A stretch of DNA of 20,387 nucleotides. Source: a virus. The position numbers were made by a program, and so were the translations under genes. This document shows, one piece after another, positions 1 through 7,447 of the stretch (position 1 is the stretch's first letter; each line of letters opens with the position of its first letter). The stretch spans positions 1-20,387 of IMG/VR virus record IMGVR_UViG_3300025128_000449. One strand, given 5' to 3'. Below the pieces are notes generated by a model. The model made no database searches. It worked only from the letters and a program-made list of their open reading frames with translations, and had not been told where the DNA came from.

Positions 1-385
1 TTACGACTATGTGGGCGTCAAGTTCAACGGCACTTCTGGCGACTGGGACAACCTCGCCGCCTACGCTTTAGATACGACGCTGGCCGGTGACAACGAGTTG
101 AACAACGCACAGGGCAAGGTGCGGCCAGCAGCGTGCGATCCGATGAACGCCGCCGCCTTTGGTGTCATCGAGGTGGTGATCCCGAACTACCAGTCCACGA
201 ACCAGTACCACGGGTTCAACTCAATCGGCGGCAAGGCCGGATCGACTTCTGGCTTCACCCAGTTCAACGGTTCGACATGGCACGCATCCACCGCAGCGGT
301 CACCTCGGTCACGTTGGAACCGGGTGGTGGCACGAACTTCGTATCCGGCTGCATCTTCACAATGTACGGACTGAGGGGTTCCTGA
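1..385 (+). CDS. Tail appendage/fibre protein, C-terminal part (partial at left edge)
   Basis: The reading frame is open to the left edge, so the N-terminus lies outside the window. The visible ~128 residues are rich in Gly, Ser, Thr and Asn with alternating hydrophobics, typical of a beta-rich tail fibre or tail-tip C-terminal domain. It ends with a module (STWHASTAAVTSVTLEPG...FVSGCIFTMYGL) that recurs at the end of the next gene, so the two are paralogues. The stop overlaps the next ATG (TGATG), indicating translational coupling. Such C-terminal modules are common in phage host-contact proteins. The receptor-binding role is inferred from position and composition, with no catalytic motif visible. 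Confidence 0.7.
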   Translation, partial: YDYVGVKFNGTSGDWDNLAAYALDTTLAGDNELNNAQGKVRPAACDPMNAAAFGVIEVVIPNYQSTNQYHGFNSIGGKAGSTSGFTQFNGSTWHASTAAVTSVTLEPGGGTNFVSGCIFTMYGLRGS

Positions 386-933
386 TGGCTGCTTTGGAAC
401 TGATTGAACAGATCGTCGTTGACGGGTCGTCGCCTTCCAGCGTGACGTTCTCGTCGCTGGGCGCCTACCAGCATTTGATGATCGTGTCTTCGGCTCGGTC
501 GTTGCGGAGTGGCAACGAATACGACGGCTCCAACACGAGGTTCAACGGCGAGACATCAGGCAACAACCAGTCCCACTACGCCCTCATTCAGGCCGCTGTC
601 GATTCTCCGACCGGCGGCAACATCCTTGGGGCGTCAGGAGCGAGCGAGAACCGTGTCGCATACCTGTTCGACTCGGCAGCAGCAGGCGCTCCCGCCAACT
701 ACTTCGGTTACAACATCGTCTACTTCCCGAACTACCGGTGGGGCGAATACAAGAAGGTCATCGGACGGTCGTCGGTCCCGAACGACGAGTTGGACGCATG
801 GTCGTACCAGCAGACAGTCGCTACCGGTTCGTGGCGGTCAACGTCTGCGGTGACCTCCATCCAGATCGCCGCCGGTGTGACCGGCTGGGCAGAGCACAGC
901 ACCTTCACCCTGTACGGGATCAACTCGGCATAA
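385..933 (+). CDS. Tail appendage/fibre protein, paralogue of upstream gene
   Basis: This is a 182-residue protein starting at the ATG that overlaps the previous stop. An upstream in-frame extension exists but would run through the coding region of the previous gene. It shares with the upstream protein an FNG(E)TSG segment, a (I/F)PNY segment and the ending TSAVTSIQI-AAG-...-STFTLYGI. It therefore looks like a tandem duplication of a beta-sandwich C-terminal module used in phage tail proteins. It has no signal peptide, membrane segment or enzyme motif. It probably forms a host-recognition or decoration part of the tail tip, a role inferred from family resemblance and neighbours. Confidence 0.7.
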   Translation: MAALELIEQIVVDGSSPSSVTFSSLGAYQHLMIVSSARSLRSGNEYDGSNTRFNGETSGNNQSHYALIQAAVDSPTGGNILGASGASENRVAYLFDSAAAGAPANYFGYNIVYFPNYRWGEYKKVIGRSSVPNDELDAWSYQQTVATGSWRSTSAVTSIQIAAGVTGWAEHSTFTLYGINSA

Positions 934-942
934 GGAGCAAAC

Positions 943-1221
943 ATGCCACTCACGAAGATAGTAGACAACGTGGTCATTGAGTTGACCGCTGAAGAAGTAG
1001 CAGAGTTGGAGGCTCGTCAAGAAGCCTACGATCTGGACCTTGGTCAAGTGCGAGCGCAGCGTAATGCGATGTTGTCTGGCTGCGACTGGACACAGATCGG
1101 TGACTCGCCGCTGACCGACGAGAAGAAGGCAGAGTGGGTGACGTACCGTCAGTCGTTGCGGGATCTGCCTGCGGCGTACAGTCGTGTGTCTGAGGTTGTT
1201 TGGCCTACACCGCCTGGCTAA
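943..1221 (+). CDS. Phage tail assembly chaperone-like protein (Phage_tail_APC type)
   Basis: The 92-residue protein has a charged helical N-terminus (LTAEEVAELEARQEAYD) followed by the hallmark of this family. That hallmark is an RAQRNAMLSGCDWTQIGDSPLT segment (residues ~38-59), an EWVTYRQSLRDLP segment (~66-78) and a terminal WP-PP. These small proteins are encoded next to tail fibre genes in many tailed phages and are thought to assist tail or fibre assembly. The start is preceded by GGAG (ATAAGGAGCAAAC-ATG). The family assignment is by motif pattern, and the precise function of the family remains weakly established. Confidence 0.75.
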   Translation: MPLTKIVDNVVIELTAEEVAELEARQEAYDLDLGQVRAQRNAMLSGCDWTQIGDSPLTDEKKAEWVTYRQSLRDLPAAYSRVSEVVWPTPPG

Positions 1222-1224
1222 CCG

Positions 1225-2049
1225 ATGGCTTACCGGTCAGCACTTCTCTATCGGAACCCTGGCCACTACCAGCCCGGTGTATTCGATCTTCCATACCGGA
1301 ATATCAGGGCGTACCGGAACGAGGCCAGGTACCGGTTAGGGATAGATGATCCGATTGGGGACACTGGTTCTGGGGCAGATACCCAGAGCCTGTCCGTTGT
1401 CCTCACATCGACCGATACGGGTTCTGGGGCGGAAGGAACCCCATCCTCCATCTCAGTTACCCTGGAGGGTGGCGGCCCGGTCCTGGAGTGGGTTACCGGG
1501 ATCACGGATTCCCATTCTGTGGGTGTCAGTAGTACCGATACCGGGTCTGGGACTTCTACCCAGATCAGTGGTATTGCTGCCAGTAGCGCAGACACTGGGT
1601 CTGGTGCTGACGCCCATGGCGTTTCGTTGTCGCAAACCGAATCGGGGGACTTTGTTGACACATTGTTGTCAATTGCTATGGCAGCCACCCAGGCCGATAC
1701 CGGGACGGGGTCGGATGCCAGCGCCCCCGGTATCGACTTGTCTTCTTCCGATGTCGCAGTCGTCAGTATGGGTGGTATGCCGTACCGGTCGAACGAGGAT
1801 TACCGCACTTACGGCAACTACCGCCAACTAGGGGAGCAGACAAACGTAGATATCGGGGTGGAGGAACTCATAACGGCCCTGGAGGCCCTGGGGGATCGGG
1901 TCTTTAGCGATGAAGAGACCGCTGCTATCATGGAACTTACTAATGGCCCGATTGGAACTGTTGCGGGACCATTGAGTCTGCGTGTCGATATGCACTACAG
2001 AACCAACAGGGCAGGGAGATTCCCGGGAAGAATGAGGTCTAGAAGGTAG
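1225..2049 (+). CDS. Repeat-rich structural protein with YR and DTGSG motifs
   Basis: This 274-residue protein has three parts. The N-terminal ~40 residues carry repeated tyrosine-arginine motifs (AYRSALLYRN, PYRN, AYRN, RYR). A middle region (~43-175) carries five spaced copies of DTGSG or DTGTG within Ser/Thr/Ala-rich spacers of about 17-40 residues. A third part brings back YR motifs (PYRSNEDYRTYGNYRQ) before an acidic helical stretch and a basic C-terminus (MRSRR). The repeats suggest an extended fibrous or adhesive virion component. The start is four bases after the previous stop, without a clear SD. The last base of its stop is shared with the next gene's GTG. I do not recognise a named family. 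Confidence 0.65.
   Translation: MAYRSALLYRNPGHYQPGVFDLPYRNIRAYRNEARYRLGIDDPIGDTGSGADTQSLSVVLTSTDTGSGAEGTPSSISVTLEGGGPVLEWVTGITDSHSVGVSSTDTGSGTSTQISGIAASSADTGSGADAHGVSLSQTESGDFVDTLLSIAMAATQADTGTGSDASAPGIDLSSSDVAVVSMGGMPYRSNEDYRTYGNYRQLGEQTNVDIGVEELITALEALGDRVFSDEETAAIMELTNGPIGTVAGPLSLRVDMHYRTNRAGRFPGRMRSRR
1655..1672. promoter_or_regulatory. TTGACA-N6-TGTCAA palindrome, perfect (intragenic)
   Basis: Perfect half-sites (spacer CATTGT) lie inside the repeat-rich structural gene. It matches the sites found in the early region, so the same protein could bind within the late operon. This is the leftmost member of the set. Confidence 0.7.
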
Positions 2050-2963
2050 TGGCTACCACAGTCTCAACGTCCCTGGGCGCTCTTATTGACGAGGCACTGT
2101 CAAGGCTGTACCGGCATTCTGAACGGCCTTTGCAGGTCACGATGACCGGTGCTTTCAGCAGTACGTCCGATACGACTATGAACCTGGCCACTGGCGACGC
2201 TTCCAAGGTGGCGGTAACGGACGTTATCGAATTGGAGCAGGAGGCGCTGCTGGTCACGGATGTGAACACCACGACTGACGTTGTAACTGTGGCCCGGGGC
2301 TATGCGGGAACAACCGCTGCCGATCACACTGGTTTGACAGTGCTGATTCAACCTGGCCATTTGCGTGCCGACATCGCTCGGTTTGTGCAGCGTTGCGTGT
2401 CTGGCCCTATGAATGTCTACCTGCCCTATGTGACATCGTCTACGGCCCTCAAGTACCGTGAAGCGGGAAAGCAGTATGTCCTGATGGACGCTGATACCCA
2501 GCGGGTGCTTAGTGTCAGGCATTACATCGGGACCACCGGCAGGATCATAGATGTCGGGGGGTGGCAGTTTGAAGAGGACATGCCGACCGGGCTGGTTTCC
2601 ACGGGTAAGGCGCTAAGAGTTCCTTCCACCGTGGAGAACGATGACGGTTTGATCGTCACCTGGGTGGCCCCCTGGTCGTGGACGGGGTCCGGTGAAGCGG
2701 CCACTATCAGTTTGCCGTTGGCTTCGGAGGATTTGCCGTCGTTGTGGGCTGCCGCCTATGCGACTACGGGGCATGAGATTACTCGCCTGGACTTGGATCA
2801 GATCGAAGAGTGGAATCAGGACGCTGCGGTGAGGCAGGGGTTCAACGTGCGCCTTATGCGTGAGTTGTGGGGCGAGTTCTACCGTAGGGTCGATGAGGCC
2901 CGGCGGGTTCAGAACCTGCCCAGGAACAGAACATTCCGTAAGATGCCGAAAGTGATCGTGTGA
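2049..2963 (+). CDS. Virion structural protein (tail/connector associated)
   Basis: The 304-residue protein begins at a GTG overlapping the previous stop. Residues ~8-23 (LGALIDEALSRLYRHS) form an amphipathic helix. Residues ~30-100 form a beta-rich segment with a TVARGYAGTTAADH turn, a kind of domain seen in small phage structural proteins and echoed in the next gene (LTIARGGTEAETG). The remainder is mixed, with Trp-rich segments (WVAPWSWTGSG) and a basic C-terminus (RNRTFRKMPKV). No enzymatic motif is visible. Its position among tail genes supports a structural role; whether it is a connector, completion or baseplate protein cannot be told from the sequence. Confidence 0.6.
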   Translation: MATTVSTSLGALIDEALSRLYRHSERPLQVTMTGAFSSTSDTTMNLATGDASKVAVTDVIELEQEALLVTDVNTTTDVVTVARGYAGTTAADHTGLTVLIQPGHLRADIARFVQRCVSGPMNVYLPYVTSSTALKYREAGKQYVLMDADTQRVLSVRHYIGTTGRIIDVGGWQFEEDMPTGLVSTGKALRVPSTVENDDGLIVTWVAPWSWTGSGEAATISLPLASEDLPSLWAAAYATTGHEITRLDLDQIEEWNQDAAVRQGFNVRLMRELWGEFYRRVDEARRVQNLPRNRTFRKMPKVIV

Positions 2964-2974
2964 GGTGAAAGACT

Positions 2975-3322
2975 ATGGCTAGGAAATACATCAACTTCTG
3001 TGAGGGGACGTTGAACGCTGGCATAACCGACAGCGCCACTACGGCCTACGTCAACTTCGCTACGAATTCTGCGATCCCTGATGACACTTCTTGGGGTGGT
3101 TCTGACTACATGGTCATGGCTATCGACCCGGAGGCGGCTGAACATCAGCCGGAACTGGTGAAGGTGACCGCTATCAGCGGGAGTTCCAATCCTTACACCC
3201 TGACGATTGCTCGTGGCGGGACGGAAGCGGAGACTGGTTCCAACCTGGGCGGTGGGGCTGCGGCGGCTTGGGACAGTGGCCGCAAGGTTGTGTTTCCGGC
3301 CACGGCCCTGAGTTATGCGTAA
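2975..3322 (+). CDS. Small beta-rich structural protein
   Basis: This 115-residue protein starts after a GAGGTGAAAG ribosome binding site. It has no charged helices and is dominated by Gly, Ala, Thr and Ser. A VKVTAISGSSNPYTLTIARGG segment (~68-88) resembles the beta domain near the N-terminus of the preceding protein, suggesting the two share a fold or interact in the particle. The stop overlaps the next start as TAATG. No known enzyme motif is seen; a minor virion or head-tail decoration protein is the likely role, by context only. Confidence 0.6.
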   Translation: MARKYINFCEGTLNAGITDSATTAYVNFATNSAIPDDTSWGGSDYMVMAIDPEAAEHQPELVKVTAISGSSNPYTLTIARGGTEAETGSNLGGGAAAAWDSGRKVVFPATALSYA

Positions 3323-4032
3323 TGATGCACAAGGTTGGTGGCGGGAAGTTAGGCGCAGACGGGATCGCAGGCGGGCCCTTGCACGACACCCCTACGGTGG
3401 TCGTGACAAGCATCGGCACGGTCACATCGAACCCCCATACCGTTGCTTGGACCTTTGCTCAGGCCCAGGGGGATTCCCAAGAGTCCTACCAGGTTCGATA
3501 CATCAACGACGCTGGTTCTACTGAGTATCTAAACACCGGCTGGGTCACGGGGGCTGCCTCCTCGCACCAAACCGACCTGTCTACTATCTCCGGCCTGGAT
3601 CTACATGGCAACACGGACCTGACGGCTGAGGTCACTGTTCGTGGCCCCGCCGACATCGGTGTGGGTGACGCCGATAATTACACCAGTGCCCCGGATACGG
3701 AAGATTTCACAGCCTTGAATTTGGGGGAACCTACGTTGGTTCCGGGCGATGTGGTGTTTGGGTCGACAAACAAGGGAACTGCTTCTACCTATGTGATGAA
3801 CTCTCTGTCTACTGTGACCCTGAATTGGACTTACGCTCACGGTGGTACCGGGGAAGCCCAGCAGGCGTACCGGGTGAAACTCTTGGAGTTTGAGACAGAT
3901 GTGGAGTTGTTCGATACCGGGTGGGTCACCGGGACAGCGTCGTCTTATGTCTTGAACTATGCGTTCCTGGATGACTTCAAATATACGATTTCGATGCAGG
4001 CCAGGAATGCGAACCTGGCACCCACGACGTAA
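3322..4032 (+). CDS. Structural protein with two fibronectin/Ig-like repeats
   Basis: The 236-residue protein begins at ATGATG overlapping the previous stop; a longer in-frame reading back to 3268 is unlikely because it runs inside the upstream gene. Two related repeats are visible. The first is around HTVAWTFAQAQGDSQESYQVRYI...TGWVTGAASSHQ and the second around VTLNWTYAHGGTGEAQQAYRVKLLE...TGWVTGTASSYV. The W-x-Y/F followed ~15 residues later by a YxVR/K strand and a TGWVTG turn is typical of fibronectin type III or Ig-like sandwiches in phage tail proteins, which often mediate weak carbohydrate contact. The stop couples to the next gene by TAATG. Confidence 0.65.
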   Translation: MMHKVGGGKLGADGIAGGPLHDTPTVVVTSIGTVTSNPHTVAWTFAQAQGDSQESYQVRYINDAGSTEYLNTGWVTGAASSHQTDLSTISGLDLHGNTDLTAEVTVRGPADIGVGDADNYTSAPDTEDFTALNLGEPTLVPGDVVFGSTNKGTASTYVMNSLSTVTLNWTYAHGGTGEAQQAYRVKLLEFETDVELFDTGWVTGTASSYVLNYAFLDDFKYTISMQARNANLAPTT

Positions 4033-5984
4033 TGGCTGCCGACACCATTGTCCTGGAAACGGACTTCACGGAACCTGCTGACATTGCAGCGTTGGACACT
4101 GTGGGAACGGTGTATGACGTAGCCATTGACGGCACCGGGTACATCCTGGCGGAGACCCAGGAGCAGGGTGCCGGGTATGAGAAGACCACTATCCCTTTGA
4201 TCCCCGACCGGTTGGCGACGGGGGACACCCCGTTCGACCAGGCGGTGGAGCGGTATTCGTTTGGGTCGGGGGACTCTTGGGTGGGCGGCCAGGGTCAGAC
4301 GTTCCTGAATCGCCAGGACAGCGACTCTACGATGTTTCTGTCCAGCGAAGGCCTGGACCCTTTCTCTGAGCCGGGCTCCATCAAGTTGCTCCCGTCGACC
4401 CCGGAGATGTTCAATACCACCTTCGCTACACCCAGGCTGGTGGTGGTGGGGACCACCCTGTATGTGCAGACCGCCGCCGATCAACTCACTCACTTCACCG
4501 ATGTGGGGACACCTGGTAGCGGGTCAGCAATCGACCATGAACACGGTGGCGCTGCGGTAACAATTACAGATTTGACAACTGACGGTCAATTTTGGTATGC
4601 GGCCTGTGGGACCAAGGGGATTCTGAGAGGGACGACTTCCGCTATCACCACCCAGTGGAACGCTGCGGTGGCCCATAGCATCGCTTTCGCAGCGGGCCGG
4701 ATCTGTGCCGGGGTGATCGCCAACAGTTCGGCTACTCCGAATAGGTTTACCACCTACTCCATCGGAGGTGGCAGCGATGCGGGGACAGAGGAGCGTTCTG
4801 GTGGGCACCTGACGCTAGGCCAGGGGTGGACTGTGGGGAGTTTCACGGAAGCCAACGGGCACATCTACTTCTGCGCCTACAAGGGCAACAGGGGGATGGT
4901 TTACGCCTGGCCCCTGGGCCTGGACAGCAGCGGTAACACCCAGTATCCGTTTGTGGCCTGGGACCTGCCACCTGGGCTGTGCCCCAGGGAAGTTTTTTCC
5001 GCTGGCGGTTCAATCTTTGTGAGGGCTTACCGGCAAAGTACCGGTAGCACCGGTACCGCATACATCTACAGGGGCCTCCCGGACCCGCAGACCGGGGCCC
5101 TGACCCCGTTCTTTATCACCGAACTGGCGGCCAAGGCCACCACCGACGACCATGCCGTAGGCGAGTTCACTGCCAGAGACAACCAGGTGTTCTGGGGGTG
5201 GAAGAAGATGACCTCGGGGAACAAGACGGGCCTGGGGTGTTATGACCTGGAGACCGGCGGGTACGCCAAGTTCTTTGAGTCGGACGATTCGACTGCCGGA
5301 GATGTCTACGGGGCGGATGTGTGGCAGGGCCGTGTGGTCTATTCGGTGGCTGGGACAGGCATCAAGAAGGAGTCGACTACTGCATTTCTGACTGCCGGGA
5401 ATCTGATTGGGTCCCGTATCGACGGCGGCAGTGCCCTGGCTAAGGGCTGGGACGAGATAGTAGTCCTGACTACCCCGATTGCGACGGGCTGTTCGGTGAC
5501 TCCCCATGTGTCGATTGACGGGGGGTCAACCTATACGGCGTTGTCGACCCTGGACACGGTGGGTGGTGTCTCTCAAAGCACGAGGCTGTCGTCGTCGTCC
5601 CGGTCGATCCAATACAAGGTCGTGTTTGTCGGCAGTGGTTCGGCCACTACGACACTGAACTTCGTGCAGGTCAAGTACCACGCCATCGGCTTGCGTGACA
5701 CAGTGGTGTCAATCATTGTAGATTGCGGGGACAATGTGCGGGGGGTGAACGGTCGCCCTTTGCCTGAGAACGCACCAGGGGCCGGGACATTACGGGCCAG
5801 GACTTTGGCGGCGTTGACACAGAGAAGAGTGAACTATCAAGACATTGACTGGCCTATCACTAAGGCCGCAGAGGTTTACGAGGTTCTTCAGGTCCAAACT
5901 AGCGCCCTGGGGGTCTACGACAGGTCGCAGGCGCTCAAGCGCCATCGACTCCTGGCTACCGTGGTCCTAAGGAAGGCGGACTGA
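4032..5984 (+). CDS. Large propeller-like minor tail protein
   Basis: At 650 residues this is the largest gene in the window. Most of it (about residues 60-470) consists of repeated beta segments of the kind seen in propellers (RLVVVGTTLYVQTAADQL, GQFWYAACGTKGILRG, GHIYFCAYKGNRGMVYAW, GSIFVRAYRQSTGSTGTAYIY, NQVFWGWKKMTSGNKTGLGCYDL, GRVVYSVAGTG). A C-terminal ~180 residues form a separate beta-sandwich-like domain (SVTPHVSIDGGSTYTAL...SIQYKVVFVGSGSATTTLNFVQVKY) plus a helical end. This fits an actinophage minor tail or baseplate host-contact protein. Function is inferred from architecture and location. Confidence 0.65.
   Translation: MAADTIVLETDFTEPADIAALDTVGTVYDVAIDGTGYILAETQEQGAGYEKTTIPLIPDRLATGDTPFDQAVERYSFGSGDSWVGGQGQTFLNRQDSDSTMFLSSEGLDPFSEPGSIKLLPSTPEMFNTTFATPRLVVVGTTLYVQTAADQLTHFTDVGTPGSGSAIDHEHGGAAVTITDLTTDGQFWYAACGTKGILRGTTSAITTQWNAAVAHSIAFAAGRICAGVIANSSATPNRFTTYSIGGGSDAGTEERSGGHLTLGQGWTVGSFTEANGHIYFCAYKGNRGMVYAWPLGLDSSGNTQYPFVAWDLPPGLCPREVFSAGGSIFVRAYRQSTGSTGTAYIYRGLPDPQTGALTPFFITELAAKATTDDHAVGEFTARDNQVFWGWKKMTSGNKTGLGCYDLETGGYAKFFESDDSTAGDVYGADVWQGRVVYSVAGTGIKKESTTAFLTAGNLIGSRIDGGSALAKGWDEIVVLTTPIATGCSVTPHVSIDGGSTYTALSTLDTVGGVSQSTRLSSSSRSIQYKVVFVGSGSATTTLNFVQVKYHAIGLRDTVVSIIVDCGDNVRGVNGRPLPENAPGAGTLRARTLAALTQRRVNYQDIDWPITKAAEVYEVLQVQTSALGVYDRSQALKRHRLLATVVLRKAD
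4572..4589. promoter_or_regulatory. TTGACA-N6-GGTCAA palindrome, one mismatch (intragenic)
   Basis: The site (spacer ACTGAC) lies within the propeller-like tail gene. One base of the right half-site differs from the consensus. Lower confidence because it is isolated and imperfect. Confidence 0.4.
5695..5712. promoter_or_regulatory. GTGACA-N6-TGTCAA palindrome, one mismatch (intragenic)
   Basis: The spacer is CAGTGG, and the inner dinucleotides CA/TG extend the symmetry. The first base of the left half-site deviates. It lies near the 3' end of the propeller-like gene. Confidence 0.45.
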
Positions 5985-6505
5985 TGGCCGACGGCGTAGT
6001 AGACGACCTCAAACAGGTACGGATTTCCAAGGTCACCCTCGGGTTGATCCTCGGTGTGGTCACGTTCAGCGCCGTAATCACCTGGAATGCCGCTTCGGTC
6101 AGCAACCGAATCATGTCCCTGGAGCGGTCTGTCGCCATTATTGAACAGAACACGGGTACCGACAGTGCGGTGCTGGCCCGACTGGACGCCATCGAAGAGG
6201 GGATCTCCACGAACGCCACTTCACTGGAGAACTTGAGGCTGGCACGGGTGGAGGACTCCCGGAACTTTGCTTCCTCGGTGATGGTTGAACTCATTGCGGG
6301 GGACCTGGAGTCTTTGACCCGTAAGGTTGACGCTCTGGCAGAGGGTTCTTCCGATACGTTGAAGACACTTGAGTCCATAGAACAACGCCAAGAAGAAATA
6401 GGCTGGGAACTGGGCGACCTTTGGTGGCGCTCCGACCTGGCCATAGAGGCTTGTCGTACCAGGAACTGGTGCGACGAGTGGTACAAGGAAAACTCATACC
6501 GATAA
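5984..6505 (+). CDS. Membrane-anchored coiled-coil protein in lysis region
   Basis: The 173-residue protein has a short charged N-terminus (DDLKQVRISK) followed by one hydrophobic segment at ~17-37 (TLGLILGVVTFSAVITWNAAS). A long heptad-like region (~45-145; SLERSVAIIEQNTG, LARLDAIEEGI, LESLTRKVDALAEG, LKTLESIEQRQEEIGWEL) follows. The C-terminus has two cysteines (EACRTRNWCDEW). The N-in topology with an external coiled coil, directly upstream of the holin, resembles accessory lysis or spanin-like envelope proteins. A true spanin would be unexpected in a host lacking an outer membrane, so I call it only a membrane coiled-coil protein. The start overlaps the preceding stop (TGATGG). Confidence 0.65.
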   Translation: MADGVVDDLKQVRISKVTLGLILGVVTFSAVITWNAASVSNRIMSLERSVAIIEQNTGTDSAVLARLDAIEEGISTNATSLENLRLARVEDSRNFASSVMVELIAGDLESLTRKVDALAEGSSDTLKTLESIEQRQEEIGWELGDLWWRSDLAIEACRTRNWCDEWYKENSYR

Positions 6506-6517
6506 AGGGGTATACCA

Positions 6518-6724
6518 ATGTTTACGAAGGATCTTTTCGAGAGACTCGCTGCCACGTTCGTGCAGGCCGCCCTGGGAGCCCAGGTTTCCAACTCAATGTT
6601 TGACCTCGGGGTCAACGAGTGGAAGGTAATGGCAGGGGCGGGATTTGCTGCTGCGTTTGCTGTCCTGAAGGGCGTGCTGGCTCAGAAGATCGGCACCAAG
6701 GGAACTTCTTCTCTGATTGACTGA
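6518..6724 (+). CDS. Holin, r1t-like
   Basis: This 68-residue protein has the pattern of the phage r1t holin family. A short N-terminus with an FTKDLFERLAATFVQAALGA amphipathic/hydrophobic segment (2-21) is followed by the characteristic DLGVNEWKVMAGAGFAAAFAVLKGVLA block (~29-55), which forms the membrane helix, and then a short charged tail. Holins accumulate in the cytoplasmic membrane and open at a set time to release or activate the endolysin. The start follows AAAGGGGTATACCA. The matching endolysin is not adjacent but lies on the opposite strand at 13501-14253. Confidence 0.8.
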   Translation: MFTKDLFERLAATFVQAALGAQVSNSMFDLGVNEWKVMAGAGFAAAFAVLKGVLAQKIGTKGTSSLID

Positions 6725-6734
6725 ACGATGTCAA
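6717..6734. promoter_or_regulatory. TTGACT-N6-TGTCAA palindrome spanning a stop/start junction
   Basis: One mismatch from the consensus, spacer GAACGA. It covers the holin stop codon and the ATG of the next gene. Overlap with stop and start codons is a known trait of cluster A phage stoperators. Confidence 0.5.
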
Positions 6735-6979
6735 AAAAGGTTTGCGAGAACTGTGGGTTTGAGCCAGATCCGAAGGAACGTCCTACTATCTGGTGCCCGG
6801 AATGCGGGAAGTCAATCGACCCAGCGGAAACGTCTGCGGCGTTGAGGTCGATTTCTGTAAATGGCTTCATAGGCGGTGCGAGCCTCAGTCCAAAGATGGA
6901 GAAGTTCAATGAGACTGGCGATCCAGCCGTCTTTGCGAAGCCTGGTGCCCTTGACTACGACCCGTCGCTTGCTGGTTGA
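6728..6979 (+). CDS. Zinc-ribbon protein
   Basis: The 83-residue protein opens with MSKKVCENCGFEPDP and continues to WCPECGKS. This gives a CxxC...CxxC zinc-ribbon knuckle pair within the first 28 residues. The rest is low in structure, with a Gly/Ala/Pro-rich end and no further motif. It is the last rightward gene before the convergent leftward block. Small zinc ribbons of this sort are frequent phage hypotheticals, possibly nucleic-acid or protein binding. No clear SD is visible, so translation may depend on coupling from the holin gene whose stop lies three bases upstream of the ATG. Confidence 0.6.
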   Translation: MSKKVCENCGFEPDPKERPTIWCPECGKSIDPAETSAALRSISVNGFIGGASLSPKMEKFNETGDPAVFAKPGALDYDPSLAG

Positions 6980-6993
6980 CACCGGAGCGTCAG
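6976..6993. promoter_or_regulatory. Degenerate palindrome at the convergence of the two arms
   Basis: TTGACA-CCGGAG-CGTCAG has two deviations in the right half. It overlaps the stop codons of both convergent genes (6977-6979 on plus, 6990-6992 on minus). No intrinsic terminator is visible between the arms, so a bound protein here could act as the roadblock. That role is speculative. Confidence 0.35.
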
Positions 6994-7259
6994 TCGCCAT
7001 GTTCCCCGAACTCTTCGAACTCGTCTTCGTAGAAGACGGCGTCTAGGGCCTGGTGCCGGTAGTGGGGGAGGAACATTTCCCCGTCCGGGGTCTCATGCCA
7101 TACGTCTATCCGCTGGGGGCCGCAGGGGCACTCCCCTGTCGGGTGTACCTCATGGATAAACACCGGTTCCGAAGGGGCATAGTGAAACGAGGTAGGTAGT
7201 CCTTCCCCCGTTTGGGAGGTCCAGACAGCCCAGGTTTCACTGCCTGCTATTAGGCCCAT
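6990..7259 (-). CDS. Hypothetical acidic protein
   Basis: This 89-residue product starts at an ATG with a good SD (GGAGGCTGAC-ATG); an upstream in-frame extension runs through the next gene and lacks an SD. It contains a CPCGP motif (residues ~45-49), several histidines (HYAPSEPVFIHEVHP, PHYRHQAL) and a strongly acidic C-terminus (FYEDEFEEFGEHGD). The repeated Cys/His could bind metal, but no named family is recognised. It is the last gene of the leftward block and ends 11 bases from the converging plus-strand gene. Confidence 0.55.
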   Translation of the reverse strand: MGLIAGSETWAVWTSQTGEGLPTSFHYAPSEPVFIHEVHPTGECPCGPQRIDVWHETPDGEMFLPHYRHQALDAVFYEDEFEEFGEHGD

Positions 7260-7260
7260 G

Positions 7261-7443
7261 TCAGCCTCCTGCTGGGTGGTTGGAAAGGAAGTCTTCGTAG
7301 GCCTCCGGCGAGTTGAGGACAATCGTGATACCGGCTGGGGCATCCGGTCCCTTGCCGATGGTCATGGAAATTGTGCCGACTAGCGTGCCAACAGCCACTA
7401 AAAGTGCTGTGATGGCTGCGATCAGTTTGGTGGCCCGGCCCAT
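7261..7443 (-). CDS. Small single-pass membrane protein
   Basis: The 60-residue protein has a basic start (MGRATK), one hydrophobic segment (~7-29, LIAAITALLVAVGTLVGTISMTI) and a short hydrophilic tail. The topology is N-in with the C-terminal ~30 residues outside. Size and shape would suit a small antiholin, a second holin or another envelope-acting phage peptide, but there is no specific motif. It sits immediately after the dNMP kinase gene, and its stop lies just before the next gene's ATG, within that gene's SD. Confidence 0.55.
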   Translation of the reverse strand: MGRATKLIAAITALLVAVGTLVGTISMTIGKGPDAPAGITIVLNSPEAYEDFLSNHPAGG

Positions 7444-7447
7444 TCGG

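Noticed and set aside
2335-2352. TTGACAGTGCTGATTCAA as another operator copy
   Set aside because: The right half-site has two mismatches and the site has no symmetry inward; likely chance.
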